DNA of 64,000 nucleotides. Origin: Boswellia sacra (taxonomy: Eukaryota; Streptophyta; Magnoliopsida; Sapindales; Burseraceae). The notes under the pieces were generated by a model that saw nothing but the letters and a program-made list of their open reading frames with translations, made no database searches and was not told the DNA's origin. Position numbers and translations under genes: made by a program. Shown here one piece after another: positions 1 to 11,399 of this stretch (the first letter of the stretch is position 1; each line of letters opens with the position of its first letter). The stretch covers positions 1,736,001-1,800,000 of the forward strand of contig SNVD02010473.1 of NCBI GenBank assembly GCA_013180625.2. Direction: 5' to 3'.

Positions 1-552
1 GATGATGTCATCCCGGTTGAGTCTCCAAAACTAGGCTTTGCTACATCCGCAAACAACGATGGAGATGATGATGATGTCAATGTTCTGGTTGAGTCTCCAA
101 AACGAGGGCCTGATGAGTTGGATGGAGGAGGACCAAAGCCAAAGATGGGTTGAGGAGTGGATGGATTGGAACTAGTTCTTACGTACTTGAACACCTGGAT
201 GACCTTTCTAGTATTGGAATTATTAATGTTTGTAAATGCTTCAGGAAAAGTAGTGTCTGGTGATGGAACTCCAGGACGACTACTACCATTAATGGAATTG
301 AAGAAGGAATGATTGGCTGAAGCAAACCCTACAAAGGGTGTGTTTCGATTCTCTAACATGTTATCTGCACGCATAACATATATATCCAATTACACATCAC
401 ATATAAAGGCAAAAAATTTAAAAAAAGAATCTATGAATGAACGTTTGAGTTTGATAAGAGACATATAAATTAAGAAAATATATATGCTTAATTAAAGAAG
501 TTAAAGAGAGAAAAATTAAAGCTTAATTACCTGCAGGATTGGAACCACTCAT
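1..552 (-). CDS. NUP98-like short protein, copy 1 (5' part only; truncated by window edge)
   Basis: First of three related minus-strand genes. Exon 1 is 552-531 (ATG at 552, eight-residue start MSGSNPA plus a split codon), with donor AG|GTAATT. Exon 2 starts at 364 after a GCAG acceptor and stays open to base 1, where the window ends. The same phase-1 junction is used in copies 2 and 3. The visible protein is rich in Ser, Pro, Asn and Phe, with scattered FG dipeptides (for example IFGFG, SFGD) and a repeated 'PSLFAD' unit, as in copy 3. The diagnostic NUP98-like motif seen in the other copies would lie beyond the window. The assignment therefore rests on homology to copies 2 and 3. The exon 1 junction, the 'PGVPS' block and the upstream sequence are all shared. 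Confidence 0.7.
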
Positions 553-700
553 CTTGTAACCCTAGTGTATGATCAGTATATTCTCAACGGGAAGGAGGCG
601 ATGCATTGATCCTCCCTTTGTGGACACCTCTTCGGTTCGGTTGACATTTCGTACGCCTAACGCTACTGTACCATAGCTTTATTTGCAAGCGACCCATGCC
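553..700 (-). promoter_or_regulatory. Conserved upstream module of NUP98-like copy 1
   Basis: On the minus strand this 150-bp stretch matches the upstream regions of copies 2 (4481-4625) and 3 (8876-9045). Shared pieces are GGATCAATG.., a CTTCGTAC-type block, GCTACxGTA, and AGCTTTATTTG(C/T)(A/C)AGC. It probably contains the 5' UTR and core promoter of this gene. The function is inferred from position and three-way conservation only. Confidence 0.5.
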
Positions 701-1620
701 GTGTAGTTACGAAAATAAATTTAGATTTGAACAATTGGATCGGGTGGGGTACAATTGGGCTTGGGCTATGTTTCATTTGGATCCGTCCTTCAACCTTCCA
801 ATGGCTTTATACTATTAAAGTGCGGTTATTTATGATCAAATAATTACTATTTAAAAAATAATCATACATGATCAAAATATTTTTAAAATCACTTACAAAT
901 AAAAACAGATATTATAATCTAAATAAAATAATATTTAACTCTTTTGCACCCATTATTTAAAGCACCTAACCCAATATAATAACAATAATAAGAATTATAA
1001 TGTAGTACATATTAGGTCACTTTATAGATCTATACTAAGGGTTTATTCTATTTTATTAAGATTTTATCCGGTAATAATTTATTTCTTACCTAAAACTGTT
1101 TTTCTATTTTATTTAAGTCTTTTTAACGATTATAGAATAGACGTTTACCCTATGTTACCTTTCAAAGGAAATTCATTAATAAAATAATTATCTATTGTTC
1201 TTAAGTCCAAAGTCATAAAGCATGCATTTATTTCAGATTTTTCACTAGGAAAAAGACCTTTCTTTTAATATTAAAAACTTTTTTAAATTTTTTATGTTAT
1301 TTAATTATTGATTAAAAAAATTTATGAATGATTAAAAAATTATTTTATAACTTTTAAAAGAAGTTCAAAATAAATATTTATTAAAAAATTCTTTTAAATT
1401 TTATAAAATTATAAAATATTAAATATACGTTATATTTTAAAAGATTTATCTTATCTTTTATTTTTAAAAAAATTATTTTAATAATTTAATATTAATAAAT
1501 ACTCAAATATTTATCAAATTAAAAAACCAATAACTTTTTATAAAAGATCTAGTTTTACTCCAATGAAATCCGTTCGAAAAAGCCAAGCAAACGGCTTAGT
1601 CCTACATCCTATTCAGCGTA
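701..1620. other. AT-rich spacer between divergent NUP98-like copy 1 and HSP15.7
   Basis: About 0.9 kb of AT-rich DNA with poly-A/T runs and no coding signal. It separates two divergently transcribed genes. A similar divergent arrangement recurs around 8.9-11.9 kb. Confidence 0.5.
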
Positions 1621-1760
1621 TCTTCTCCAGAGTCCTAGAAAGTGGAGTCCGGACTACATTACATAACAGAAGAGATAAGGGGAATGGAACGTTCTGGATA
1701 CTCAATGATTTGTCTAGTCTTATAACACCATCCACATCATTCTATAAATAAATGAAGTGG
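1621..1760 (+). promoter_or_regulatory. Heat-shock-type promoter of the HSP15.7 gene (HSE and TATA box)
   Basis: A perfect heat-shock element core GAAcgTTC lies at 1687-1694. A looser TTCnnGAn/TCnnaGAA cluster lies around 1623-1642. A TATA element (TCTATAAATA) starts at 1741, about 90 bp upstream of the ATG. This is the expected arrangement for HSF-driven small heat-shock genes. The elements are seen directly; heat induction is inferred. Confidence 0.6.
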
Positions 1761-1828
1761 AAGCCCAACAACCGAACCTAAACACTTGCAATTTCTTAAT
1801 CGGTTAAGACCTCTTGAGCATCACAACA

Positions 1829-2405
1829 ATGGTTGACGGTTTCTTTGGACACCCTTTCCGGCGCTTCTTCCTCAGCCCTCCAGTCTTCCGTGATTGGTCT
1901 GGATCAACGGCCCTGATGGATTGGCTTGAATCTCCTTCTGCCCACATCTTCAAAATCAACGTCCCAGGTACTCCCTTACACTTCCTAAACAACTTCAATT
2001 CAAAGATTATAGTGGAATGATATCACATTCCTTTAATATGTTGTCGAATATGGATGTCAAATTAATAATAATTTCCCAATTTTTATAATTAAATAATTTT
2101 TTTAATCTGTGTAAAAAGGATTAAGCAAGGAGAACATAAAGGTGCAAGTAGAAGATGGCAACATACTGCACATAATTGGGGAGGGTAGTAAAGAAGAGCA
2201 ACAAGCAAAGGACACTGTTTGGCATGTAGCTGAAGGAGGGACGGGAAAAGGGAATTTTTCTCGGGAAATTGAATTGCCGGAAGATGTGAAGGTGGATCAA
2301 ATTAAGGCTCATGTTGAAAATGGGCTTCTTACTGTAATTGTCCCAAAAGATTCAAATCCAAAGCCCAATACAGTTAAAAATATCAATATCACTAGCAAGC
2401 TATAG
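1829..2405 (+). CDS. HSP15.7: 15.7-kDa-type peroxisomal small heat-shock protein (HSP20 family)
   Basis: Two exons, 1829-1967 and 2119-2405, join in phase 1 (AG|GT donor, AAAAAG acceptor) and encode 141 residues. The N-terminus is MVDGFFGHPFRRF, the short arm typical of plant peroxisomal HSP15.7. The alpha-crystallin domain runs from about residue 35 (HIFKINVPG) through GLSKENIKVQVEDGN and ends with the GLLTVIVPK beta-strand segment. The last three residues are SKL, a canonical PTS1 peroxisomal import signal. The protein is an ATP-independent holdase chaperone expected in the peroxisome matrix. The length matches the family (Arabidopsis HSP15.7 is about 137 residues). The ATG at 1829 is chosen because an in-frame TTG upstream adds no conserved sequence. 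The gene diverges from NUP98-like copy 1; a decayed duplicate lies at 11942-12564. Confidence 0.9.
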
Positions 2406-3313
2406 GGCTTCGGCACCTCAGCATTTCAACATGGTTTATTGGGTTGGGAATAATGTGTAGTTTTATGTTTATGTACTAAGTTTGTATGTTGTGAAATGTT
2501 CTGTAATAATTATAATGAATATAAACTTCAAAAATTGGTGTATAACCAATTGCTAAAAAATAAGAAAGGACCCTTTTGGAAGGTATATATATACTTAATA
2601 ATTCGGATGGGTCAAAATATTTTAATTGCTAAATTGCTATGTAGGTATGCTAAAAAAAGAAAGGATAATTTCATATTCCATGTTTCCATGTGGTTTGTGT
2701 TCAAAGGTTTTTCACATGGAAGGATTCTTAGGTTTTTTGGGGGGATTGTCCTGCTAACAGTGTCATAAAGATAACGAAATTTTTTTCAAAATAGCATTTT
2801 CAAAATGACAAAAAGCTAGGCAGAGCATGAGAATGGTATTAACATTTAACGCTAAACACTTCAGAACTCTAACTTTAGTCTTTACTCCAACTGTCATCCA
2901 TTTTATGCAAATAATTAATTTACAAGACAAATAAGTGATTTAAAAATTAAATATAAGAGAATTAAGATAAAAAGAATCATTAACAAAAAATTCTTTATAA
3001 ATATTTTGAACTGTTATCCATGAACAATACGAATTTGTGAAATAACAATCTTTAGAATGACCATAAAAAATACAAGTTTTATTAATAGTTAAATTTTATA
3101 ACAATGAAGATACAAAAATAATACAGGCCCAAATTAAGATAGTAATAAAAAAGAGAGAATCTAAAATCTGACGCTGTCATCAAATCTTTAATATCAATTA
3201 CATCAATTATCACGCTATATAGCAGAGGCTTTTTTTTTTTTTTAACCAAAGAAAAAAAAGATTATCAAACATTTATCCCAGGAACCAACGATAATATACA
3301 AATTCAAGTGATC
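2406..3313. other. 3' flank of HSP15.7 and AT-rich spacer
   Basis: Contains the HSP15.7 3' UTR (TAATAATTATAATGAATA-like context near 2500) and AT-rich DNA. An open frame at 2496-2768 has no recognisable protein character. The 3' UTR of NUP98-like copy 2 lies at the right-hand end. Confidence 0.4.
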
Positions 3314-4480
3314 CTAGAAAGGATGGAAACTAGTAGCACTAGGCATCACCGCCACTGGGAGCATCAAAACTGGAAGCGTTAACATCCGCTGACCAAAGGG
3401 ATTTGATTCATTCACCAGAGCATCCCATGGATTTTTCTTCCCTGAAAATATAAATTAAACATTAATCAACCAATTTGGATGAGAGAATAAATACTCAGAT
3501 TAAACTAAAATTTATAAGTTTAAATTTTATAAAAAAAATGACAAATTTAATGTGATATCAGAAGAACTGTCAATAAAAAACTAATTAAATATATAAAATA
3601 AAAGTACATATAAATATGTTATATATGCCTTGAAATTGAAATTGATAGTCTTCGAATCTCAATTCTTCGTGGCATTTGTCTTTATACATGGGCATGGCTG
3701 ATATGGAAAAAAGAGCAGACGATCCGTCATCACAAGCAGGAGTTGGAGTATAGAAATGAGCCACTCTACTTCCCCATTGCTGTCCCCAGAACGATTTATG
3801 CCCACAATTTTTGCAAACATGAATGGGGCTGAAGGGAGTTGATGATGTTGGAGCTTTAAAGAAGGGATTGTCAGCAAAAAGCTTAGGAGTTTGGGAAGAT
3901 GGAATATTTAAGAAACAATATAAGGGTATGCTTGAGAAATCGAAATGAGGCTGAAAAAATGTGAATTGGCTTGGAAATTTGAAAGCAGGATGAGGAGGTC
4001 GTGTATATGCAAATTTTTTGTTGAAGGTAAATCCACAACCGAAGGAAGGTGATGACATGGTTGTGGTTGAAGTTGAGGCAGAGCCAGTGCCTCTGAAACC
4101 AGGAAATGATTTCGATGGAGGACAACCAAACGTGGATTGAGTAGCGAAGGGATTGGAGCTAGAAAAGGGTTTTGTGGTAGAATCATCATTTGAAGATGAA
4201 GTGTTGCCGTTTAGGCTTCCTGAACTAAATACAGGAAAAGTAGTAAATCCTGAAGGAACTCCTGGAGGAGCATTGGAATTGGAGGATTGAGTTGCAGAAG
4301 CAAAAAACCCACAAAATGGTGTCTTCTGATTCTGTGATAAGCCATCTGCGTCCAATTAATTAATTAACACATTATATATAAAGGGAAAATAAGAGAAAGC
4401 AAGAAAGTATATACTTGGAATTTTATAGCTTAAAATTGAGAGAAAATTTAAAGGTTACCTGGAGGATTGGAAGCGCTCAT
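3314..4480 (-). CDS. NUP98-like short protein, copy 2
   Basis: Three exons: 4480-4459 (22 nt), 4345-3629 (717 nt) and 3441-3314 (128 nt, stop TAG), giving 288 residues. All junctions are phase 1, identical to copy 3. The second intron uses a GC donor (CAAG|GCATAT), where copy 3 has CAAG|GTATAT. The protein starts MSASNPPDGLSQNQ and is Ser/Phe/Pro-rich with a few FG dipeptides. It then has a Cys-x2-Cys segment (HVCKNCGHKSFWGQ, residues 183-196), then GSRVA and the motif ISAMPMYKDKCHEELRFEDY (about 222-241). In plant NUP98 an almost identical ISAMP..YK.K.HEELRWEDYQ segment follows the FG repeats, so the gene looks like a NUP98 fragment turned into a small gene. The autoproteolytic C-terminal domain and GLFG repeats are absent. 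The C-terminal exon (ending SATSFHPF) resembles that of copy 3. A nuclear-pore role is unproven. Confidence 0.75.
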
Positions 4481-4625
4481 GCTGTGCTTGTGCATAATGG
4501 AAAGGAAGCATTGATCCACCCTTCTATAAAAAGTCTTCCCAGCCCTGTCCGTGCTTCGTACACCCAACGCTACTGAGTACTGAACAGCTTAGCTTTATTT
4601 GTCAGCGACCCACGAGACTTACCAT
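4481..4625 (-). promoter_or_regulatory. Conserved upstream module of NUP98-like copy 2
   Basis: Shares GGATCAATGxxTTCC, TACGAAG, a GTAGCGTT block and a GC(A/T)xACAAATAAAGCTA block with the other two copies, in the same order. A TTTTTATAGAAG TATA-like run precedes the GGATCAATG block. Conservation across three duplicates suggests a functional 5' region. Confidence 0.45.
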
Positions 4626-7600
4626 ATAGCGCGTGTCTGACGTGACGGCCAATAAAAACAAAATTCGAAACTAATATATATATATATAATTTACCTCTCC
4701 ACCAAGTTTACCGAAATCTCATACGGCCACGTTCAGTTATAAAAATATTATATATCTTTTATATCTGTTAAAAATTGTTAAATTTTTTTTTAAATAATAT
4801 AAATTTTTTAAATTGCTCATAGTTGTTGGTTATTAAAAATATTTAAAATTTTAAAATAAAAATTTAAATTTAAATTTAAATTTAAAATTCAAAATTTGTT
4901 AATAGTCTTTCATCGATCACTATCTCAACAAATTTAAAAAAAAAAATTATTATCACATTAAATGATACATAAATTATAAAAAAACTTTTTATTGAAAAAT
5001 AATTTATTAGGATATTGAAATGATAAAAAATTTGTCGCATTTACACCTATAAAAAAAAATTCATATAAAGTTTATAGCTTTTCAAATTAATTTATTTATT
5101 TTTAATAACCAACTAAAAGTTCTTGACAAGATGGAAGGTACGTAGGATTTTTAAAATTAGAGATAACCATATAGAATTTAAAAAAACCTCGAGAGATTTT
5201 TGAGAAATTAACTCATAAACAAATAAATTATTGAGTTATCATATTATTATGTTTATTTTATTTGTCCTAAACTTTTTAGAGAGTTTTATGATATGTTGCA
5301 ATATTATTGTTAAAAATCCTTTATTTTATTTCTTTCTCTAAAATCTTTAATGTTCCCTATAAATCTTTTTTTTTTATGATCGTCTAATATATTTCTTTCG
5401 TGTTTGAAATAATACTTCCATATATAATTTGCTAAAATGATAACAAACCATTATTACATTTTAAATTTGTCTTTTTCATCATATTTCTTTTAAGTCGATA
5501 TTATCTTTTATAACTATATATTCTTTCTTACTAATATTACAAATACAATCATTTCATACAACCACGTCAAAATATTTGCAAATTATTGGATGGTTAAAAG
5601 AAAATAAACAAATAATATTATAATGAATAACATGATAATTAATCATTTATTAAAATGGTCCTATATCAAATTATATGAATTAGTTGTATATAAATTATTC
5701 ATTCTCTTTAGTTAATTTTGAATTTGGCTCATTATACTTCAAAAAATGAAAATGTCGGTGTAGATAAAACTTGGATAACATTGCCCAATTTGGAAAACGA
5801 AGAAGTTGATTAATCTCAAACAGCAGTATATTTAATTATTAGAAGTTTTTAAAATTTTAGAAAAATTGCAAAGTACATATCCATATCGAGAGTAAATTAT
5901 AGTTTTTTTGTAGATTAAAAAAAAAAAGAGTAGACAATAGCAATTTAATAATATTGATAATTTTATTATCGTGTATATTAAAGAAATATATGATAACAAG
6001 TAAATTAATAAGACGTCTGAAAACAATAGTTGTGGTAAGTGTACCCACTATTTAGTTTTTTTTTTTTTCTTACCACCCCACATTTAATTTAAATATTGAA
6101 TAAGGTCTAATAAGAGTAGGGTAAGATAGAAAGTAGAGTTAACTAGACTTATTCAATCATTTATTCAGATCTTTCAATTGGATCGCGTGCCTACAATTGG
6201 GCTGAACATTTAATTATTAAGGATTTAATTTAACCTTCTTGCTACCCCCAGACCTTTTGATGGTTGGGCTCTCCCAGGGCTTGGATACTAGAAATTTTCT
6301 TTTTCTTTTTCTTTTTTTAATCTTCTTTCCCCTTACTCTTTTATTATCTTTCTTTTAACTCTCAATTTTCACCTTTTTTTTTTCAATATATTCACCTTCC
6401 ATTTTTTAAATAACTAAATGGTTGAATTACACAAGGCGAAAATTAAAAGTTTTTACGTTTTCCCTTTTCATCATGATTTACTTTTTTAAACATTCGTGAG
6501 TTTTGTATGATCAATCAAGTAACAATTTGCTTGTTACTTATACTCATCTAGATTGAACATTATAAAAATTTAATATTCTTATTTTAATTATTGTGTAAAG
6601 GTTTTACATTTGAAACTTTAATCTAGTTTATTGAATTGGAGATATTAAGATGAAGGATCAAAAAATAGCTTTTATATTAACTAGATTAAGGATTCTTTTC
6701 TCGTCTAATTTTTGTATTAAAATTTTCTCTTTATTTAATTTTACCTATTGTTTTGAATATGCAGTGCGATGTGGCACTTGTCTTAATTAATGATCAAGAT
6801 TTAATCACATAAATTATATAATCAAGCCTAAATGATGACCCATATCTTCTAGGTTCTGTTCCTTCATGTACTGAATCTCGTGTTTCTATTGGAGAAACTT
6901 GATCAAAAGGCCTTCACAAAAAAGTTTTTTTTTTTGCAAAATTAGACTCATCAAATAAGAGGCCCCATTTAGTTGTCAAATTAAGTTTTCACTAACTTCT
7001 TTTAAAATTGCAACAAATTAATTGAACTAAAAAAATAACTCTTGAAATTTTTCTTTAACACAAAAATCTTTTAATCAAGGGATAATTATAAATCAACGAA
7101 CCTCTGGCGTTAGAGAAATTTCATGATTGGGTCAGGCTTCTAAATTCTATTTTTACGAGGACTGAGAAGCGGAGTGACAGTATACCAACCATAAGCTCCA
7201 TAACCCTAACAGTAATGAATTTTTAAAAATTAGATATTCTTATATCAATTGAAGGCTGTTGAAGTGATTAATTCTTAAGAGCACAGAGAAGAAAGAAATT
7301 AAATCCCACAAGAAATTTCTCAAAATATCAATAATGACCCATTATAAAATTATGAAATAACAATAATTTATATCAACCACATATCATTTTTTGCGTTCAA
7401 TATTAATAACATATTATTAAATCCAATCTAAAACAAAAACACAAAACAAATAACCAAATATAATATATTGAAATCAACTAGCCAGCAAATTTATAAATAC
7501 ATTAAACACAAACCTTAATAATAATAACAATAACAATAACAATAATAATAATAATAATAATAATAAACTAAACAAATTAACGTTAATATTATCAATAAGA

Positions 7601-7745
7601 AGAAAGAATTTTTTAAAAGAATGATCTCGAACGCCATGAAAACTAAAAACTAATATAATATGGTACTAGGGACAAAAAGAATTTATCAAACATTAATTCC
7701 AGGAAGGAATGACATAACATATAAACTCAAGTGACGCTGGAAATT
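4626..7745. other. 3.1-kb AT-rich intergenic stretch
   Basis: Very AT-rich, with many poly-A/T runs, a short TA run at 4675-4690 and no supported gene. At 6038-6090 TGTGGTAAGTG and its complement CTTACCACCCCA face each other across a T-tract, a possible small inverted repeat. An (AAT/AAC)n microsatellite lies at about 7517-7566. No HSP15.7 relic is visible here, unlike upstream of copies 1 and 3. Confidence 0.5.
7517..7566. repeat. (AAT)n/(AAC)n microsatellite
   Basis: Roughly 50 bp of AATAATAAC/AAT trinucleotide repeats just downstream of NUP98-like copy 3. Confidence 0.85.
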
Positions 7746-8875
7746 TTAAGGCCGAAAATTGGCAGTAATAGGCAGCATGGCCACTGGGAGCATCAAAACT
7801 GGAAGAGATGACGTCGGCTGACCAAAAGGAGCTGACGTTGATTCATAATTCACTGGAACATTATTCGATGTTTGACCAAAAGGAGCTGATTCATTGACTG
7901 GAGCATTAACCAATTTTTGTTTCTTGGCTGAAAATATAAATTAAACAAATTAATAATCATAATTAACTAAAATCACCCAAGTAATAAATAATACTATTGA
8001 TAATGGAGCGTCACAGAAGCATACAAAGTAATTAAAAATACATATATACCTTGAAATCGATAGTCCTCGAATCTCAATTCTTCATGGCTTTTGTCTTTAT
8101 AGAAGGGCATGGCCGATATGGAAAAATAAGAGGCAGGTATGACAATATCAACAGGTGTAGGAGTCGGAGTGTAGGTGGCCGCTTTACTTCCCCAGTGCTG
8201 TCCCCAAAATGATTTGTACCCACAATTATAGCAAACATGTACGAGACTGGAGGGCGTTGATGTGGAATTGAAAGGATTGTTGAACTGGAATGGTTTGATA
8301 CCATCCGTAAACAAAGATGGAGATGATGATGATAATGATATGGGTTTAGTTCCATCCGCAAACAAAGATGGAAATGGAGATGATGTAGTTATGGTTGATT
8401 CTACAAAAGAAGGTTTAACTACATCCGCAAACAAAGATGGAGATGATGAGGACGACAATGTCATTCTGATTGAGTCTCCAAAACTAGGGCCTGATGGGTT
8501 GGAATTGGATGGAGGAAAGCCAAAGATGGGTTGGATGCGGTTAGTGTTAGAATTATTATTGTTTGTCAATGGTGCAGGAAAAGTAGTGTTTCCTGATGGA
8601 ACTCCAGGGCGACTATTACTATTAATGGAATTGAAGAAGGAATGATTTGCAGAAACAAACCCTGCAAAGGTTGTGTTGTCGTTCTCTGACATATTGTCAT
8701 CTGCATAGAAAACATATATATCCAATTACAGATCACATATAAAGTCAAAAAAAAAAAAATCTATCAAATGAACGCTCGATATAAGAGAATACAAAATAAA
8801 AATAATGTACTCAGAATAAAGAAATTTATTAAAGAGACTTCAGAGAGTACCTGCGGGATTGGAACCACGACCCAT
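7746..8875 (-). CDS. NUP98-like short protein, copy 3
   Basis: Three exons: 8875-8851 (25 nt), 8700-8050 (651 nt) and 7927-7746 (182 nt, stop TAA), giving 285 residues with phase-1 junctions (GCAG|GTACTC, CAAG|GTATAT). It starts MGRGSNPADDNMSEND. A Ser/Asn/Pro/Phe-rich body carries two to three tandem 'PSLFADG.KP' units. Next come HVCYNCGYKSFWGQ (163-176; Cys165 and Cys168), GSKAATYTPTP, and ISAMPFYKDKSHEELRFEDY (203-222). That last block matches the conserved plant NUP98 segment after the FG repeats, with Phe in place of the usual Trp in ELRWEDY. The last exon contains two 'SAPFGQ' repeats and a hydrophobic PVLMLPVAMLP stretch. As in copy 2, the NUP98 autoproteolytic domain is missing. The gene is probably a derived paralogue; its function is unknown. 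Confidence 0.75.
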
Positions 8876-9045
8876 CTTGTAACCCTAGGCCTATTGTCAA
8901 TATATTCTCAATATGGGAAGGAAGCAATTCATTGATCCTTTTTAATATAAACAGTTATCCAGTCTTCCCTTCCCCCTTCCCGGTCTTCGTACATCTAAAG
9001 CTACCGTGCAGGCTTATAGCTTTATTTGCAAGCTACCCGAAGACG
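8876..9045 (-). promoter_or_regulatory. Conserved upstream module of NUP98-like copy 3
   Basis: Matches the upstream regions of copies 1 and 2. Shared features are CCTAGGGTTACAAG immediately before the ATG (as in copy 1), a GAGAATATAxTGA block, GGATCAATG, and AGCTTTATTTGCAAGC. A TTTATATTAAAA TATA-like element sits upstream of GGATCAATG. Confidence 0.5.
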
Positions 9046-9726
9046 TTTTGTATAGAGTGTGTGGGTGTGTAACGAGCAGGTACAAATAATTTATTTGGGA
9101 TTGTTATTGATCCATTGCCTGAGGGCTTAAAATTGGGCCGGATAATTGCGGTTTAATTGCTTGTGTTGCAACCCTTTATTCATAGCAGGGAAACCTATCT
9201 AGCTTTTTTGGTTTAAAAAAAAAAAAACAATAGACAACCTTAATTATGAAATAAGCGAAATAGTACTAGCACTGTTGTCATTGTTTGAGTAATAATATGG
9301 ACATATCAACTTTAGAACATTTAATAAAAAAAATAAACATTATATTATAAACATATTACAACTATTTGATATTGATTATATATTTATTATTTCATATGAT
9401 GCCCTTAGGTATTTAGTTTTTCTAATTATTGTCTGAATTAGGGGCATCCATGTTTCTATTCAAACAAAAGGGTGATAATCGATTTAACCTGTTTTGGGTG
9501 TACATATAATTTGCCATCTTTCTAATTGCTTTTGTTAGAAAAAGATTGGGGAAATGGCAATTCAACGTGTATTTTCGGACTCAAATTTTTAATACTATAA
9601 TTATGAGTGTAAAAGATAGAACCGAAAAAATAACTTGATTGTTTAATAATAATTGGCTAAAATCTGATTTATTATGAAATAACATATATTTTCCAATATA
9701 TTAAAAAAAAAAGTAAAATAGTAGGA
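9046..9726. other. AT-rich spacer
   Basis: No gene or clear element seen. Ordinary AT-rich intergenic DNA. Confidence 0.4.
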
Positions 9727-10140
9727 GACATATCAGGCATGACCTACCTAGGCCGAAGCTTACAAGAAACAAGGCAGCGCCAAAATTGTAAGGCAACGCA
9801 CTAACGTTACAAAGTATAGCACTAGGCTTTGCGTGGTAAGATAATAAGCTTTCAAGTTAGAGGATGAGAAATACTCATGCTTGCAAAGTAGGGAAAAAAA
9901 AAAAAAAAAAAAGAGACGGACCTGGACCTGCATGATCAAACACTCTGCAACAGGGCCTAAGCTTGCAAGGCTGGACACTAAGCATGCAAGGCAAGTAAAA
10001 AAGAAGGGCTTAAGTGGTCGAATGTTATGCAACAAAGTCTAAACTTGCAAGACAGCCTTACGCTTCCAAGGTAGGGACTAAACTTGAAAAGAAGAACAAA
10101 GAGAAAGGTCAATACTTGCAAATCAACTCAAAAGAAAAGA
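9727..10140. repeat. Diverged GCTTGCAAGG-type minisatellite, left part
   Basis: Many imperfect units built around AAG(C/T)TTGCAAGG, CACTAAG and ATGATCAAACAC. The same units reappear at 11400-11820, so the two stretches look like one old repetitive tract split by inserted DNA. The minus-strand open frame at 9760-10035 is a by-product of this repeat. Confidence 0.5.
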
Positions 10141-10333
10141 GCCTACATAGAGGGACATAGCCAAAAATTTGCTTTAGGAGGGACAAAAGCTAATTAAATC
10201 TATAGGGGCAGTTTTGAAAATTTTCAAACTTATGAGGTGCAAAATAGCGTATAAGAGGTTTTTGGACAAGTATTAAACATAAGGGGTTTTATTGATGCTT
10301 GTCAAAATTTTCCAAAATCTGAGAAGGGAAGAC

Positions 10334-11342
10334 TAAGGTAGTGTTTGTTTCTATCACTTAACACTTTTTAGATCTAAACACTTTTTAGGACTTAATTTTT
10401 ACTACTTAATAGCATGTTTGTTTACTCTTTTATAGACCTCTTAAAAAAAGTGGTGAGAAAATATCTTATTTTTAATGTGACTTTTTTACCCTTGTAATAG
10501 GAAACGTAAAATATTTATCTCAATAATTGTTGTAATCCTTTAAAAATTAAATAATTAATAAAATAAAACTAAAATTATTAATAATCATACATTTTATCTT
10601 TATTAATTATATTTTTAAATTTTTAAATTTATTTTTAAATTATATTTATTTTATTTAAATTTATTTTTTTTCCAATTATTAACCAACGTTTATTTAAATT
10701 AGTTAATATAACTAAAATATATTAATAAAAATAACAAAAAAATGTAATTTATATGTAACCTATACAGGAACATAATGAATACTTGATATAATTTATTGAT
10801 ATAAATAAAATAGATGTAAATAATAAATTTTAAATAAATAAAAAATATTATCCTCAAATAATAACCATTAACAAAATGTCATATAAAATAACAACGTCAA
10901 TATCAAAAAGATTGATGGCTATTGTTTTATCGAATCAACAGATTTTATGACCGTAAAAAAAAAATCTTTATAGAGTAGGAGAATATTATTGAAGAACTTT
11001 TTTGCAAATTAATTTTGAAAATAACCTTAAAAATAAGGGTATAGCGTGTCTGTGTCTAGAAGAGGGAGGGCGGCCCGCAAGCTGAAAATGGAGAGAAGGG
11101 GGACCACAGGTTGGCAGAGGAGAGTGAGGGAGATGTAACTTTGATGCTAGAGGGATATTAAAGTCATTTTATATATTTCAGATGTTTTAAGAGAAAAAAA
11201 AAGTGATATTTTATCACTTTTTTTATTCAGACAATAAGGTCTGAAAATAAGTGATTAGATATTAAAACAAACAAAAATAATTTTTCAAATCACTTAATTC
11301 TATTTATATTCAGATTTAAGTGATTAAAACAAACAGCCCTTA
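10334..11342. mobile_element. Non-autonomous TIR element, about 1 kb, family uncertain
   Basis: The left end reads TAAGGTAGTGTTTGTTTCTA. The right end, complemented, reads TAAGGGCTGTTTGTTTTAAT, and both continue into TCACTTAA. These are imperfect terminal inverted repeats of about 25 bp. The interior is AT-rich without a transposase. Terminal TAAGG/CCTTA belong to the inverted repeats; no convincing target-site duplication could be read, so hAT and PIF/Harbinger both remain possible. It interrupts the minisatellite-like tract. Confidence 0.5.
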
Positions 11343-11399
11343 AGAATTTGTTTACAAATTTTCAAGATTGATAAGGAGCGACTGCCTGCTCTCGCCCCT

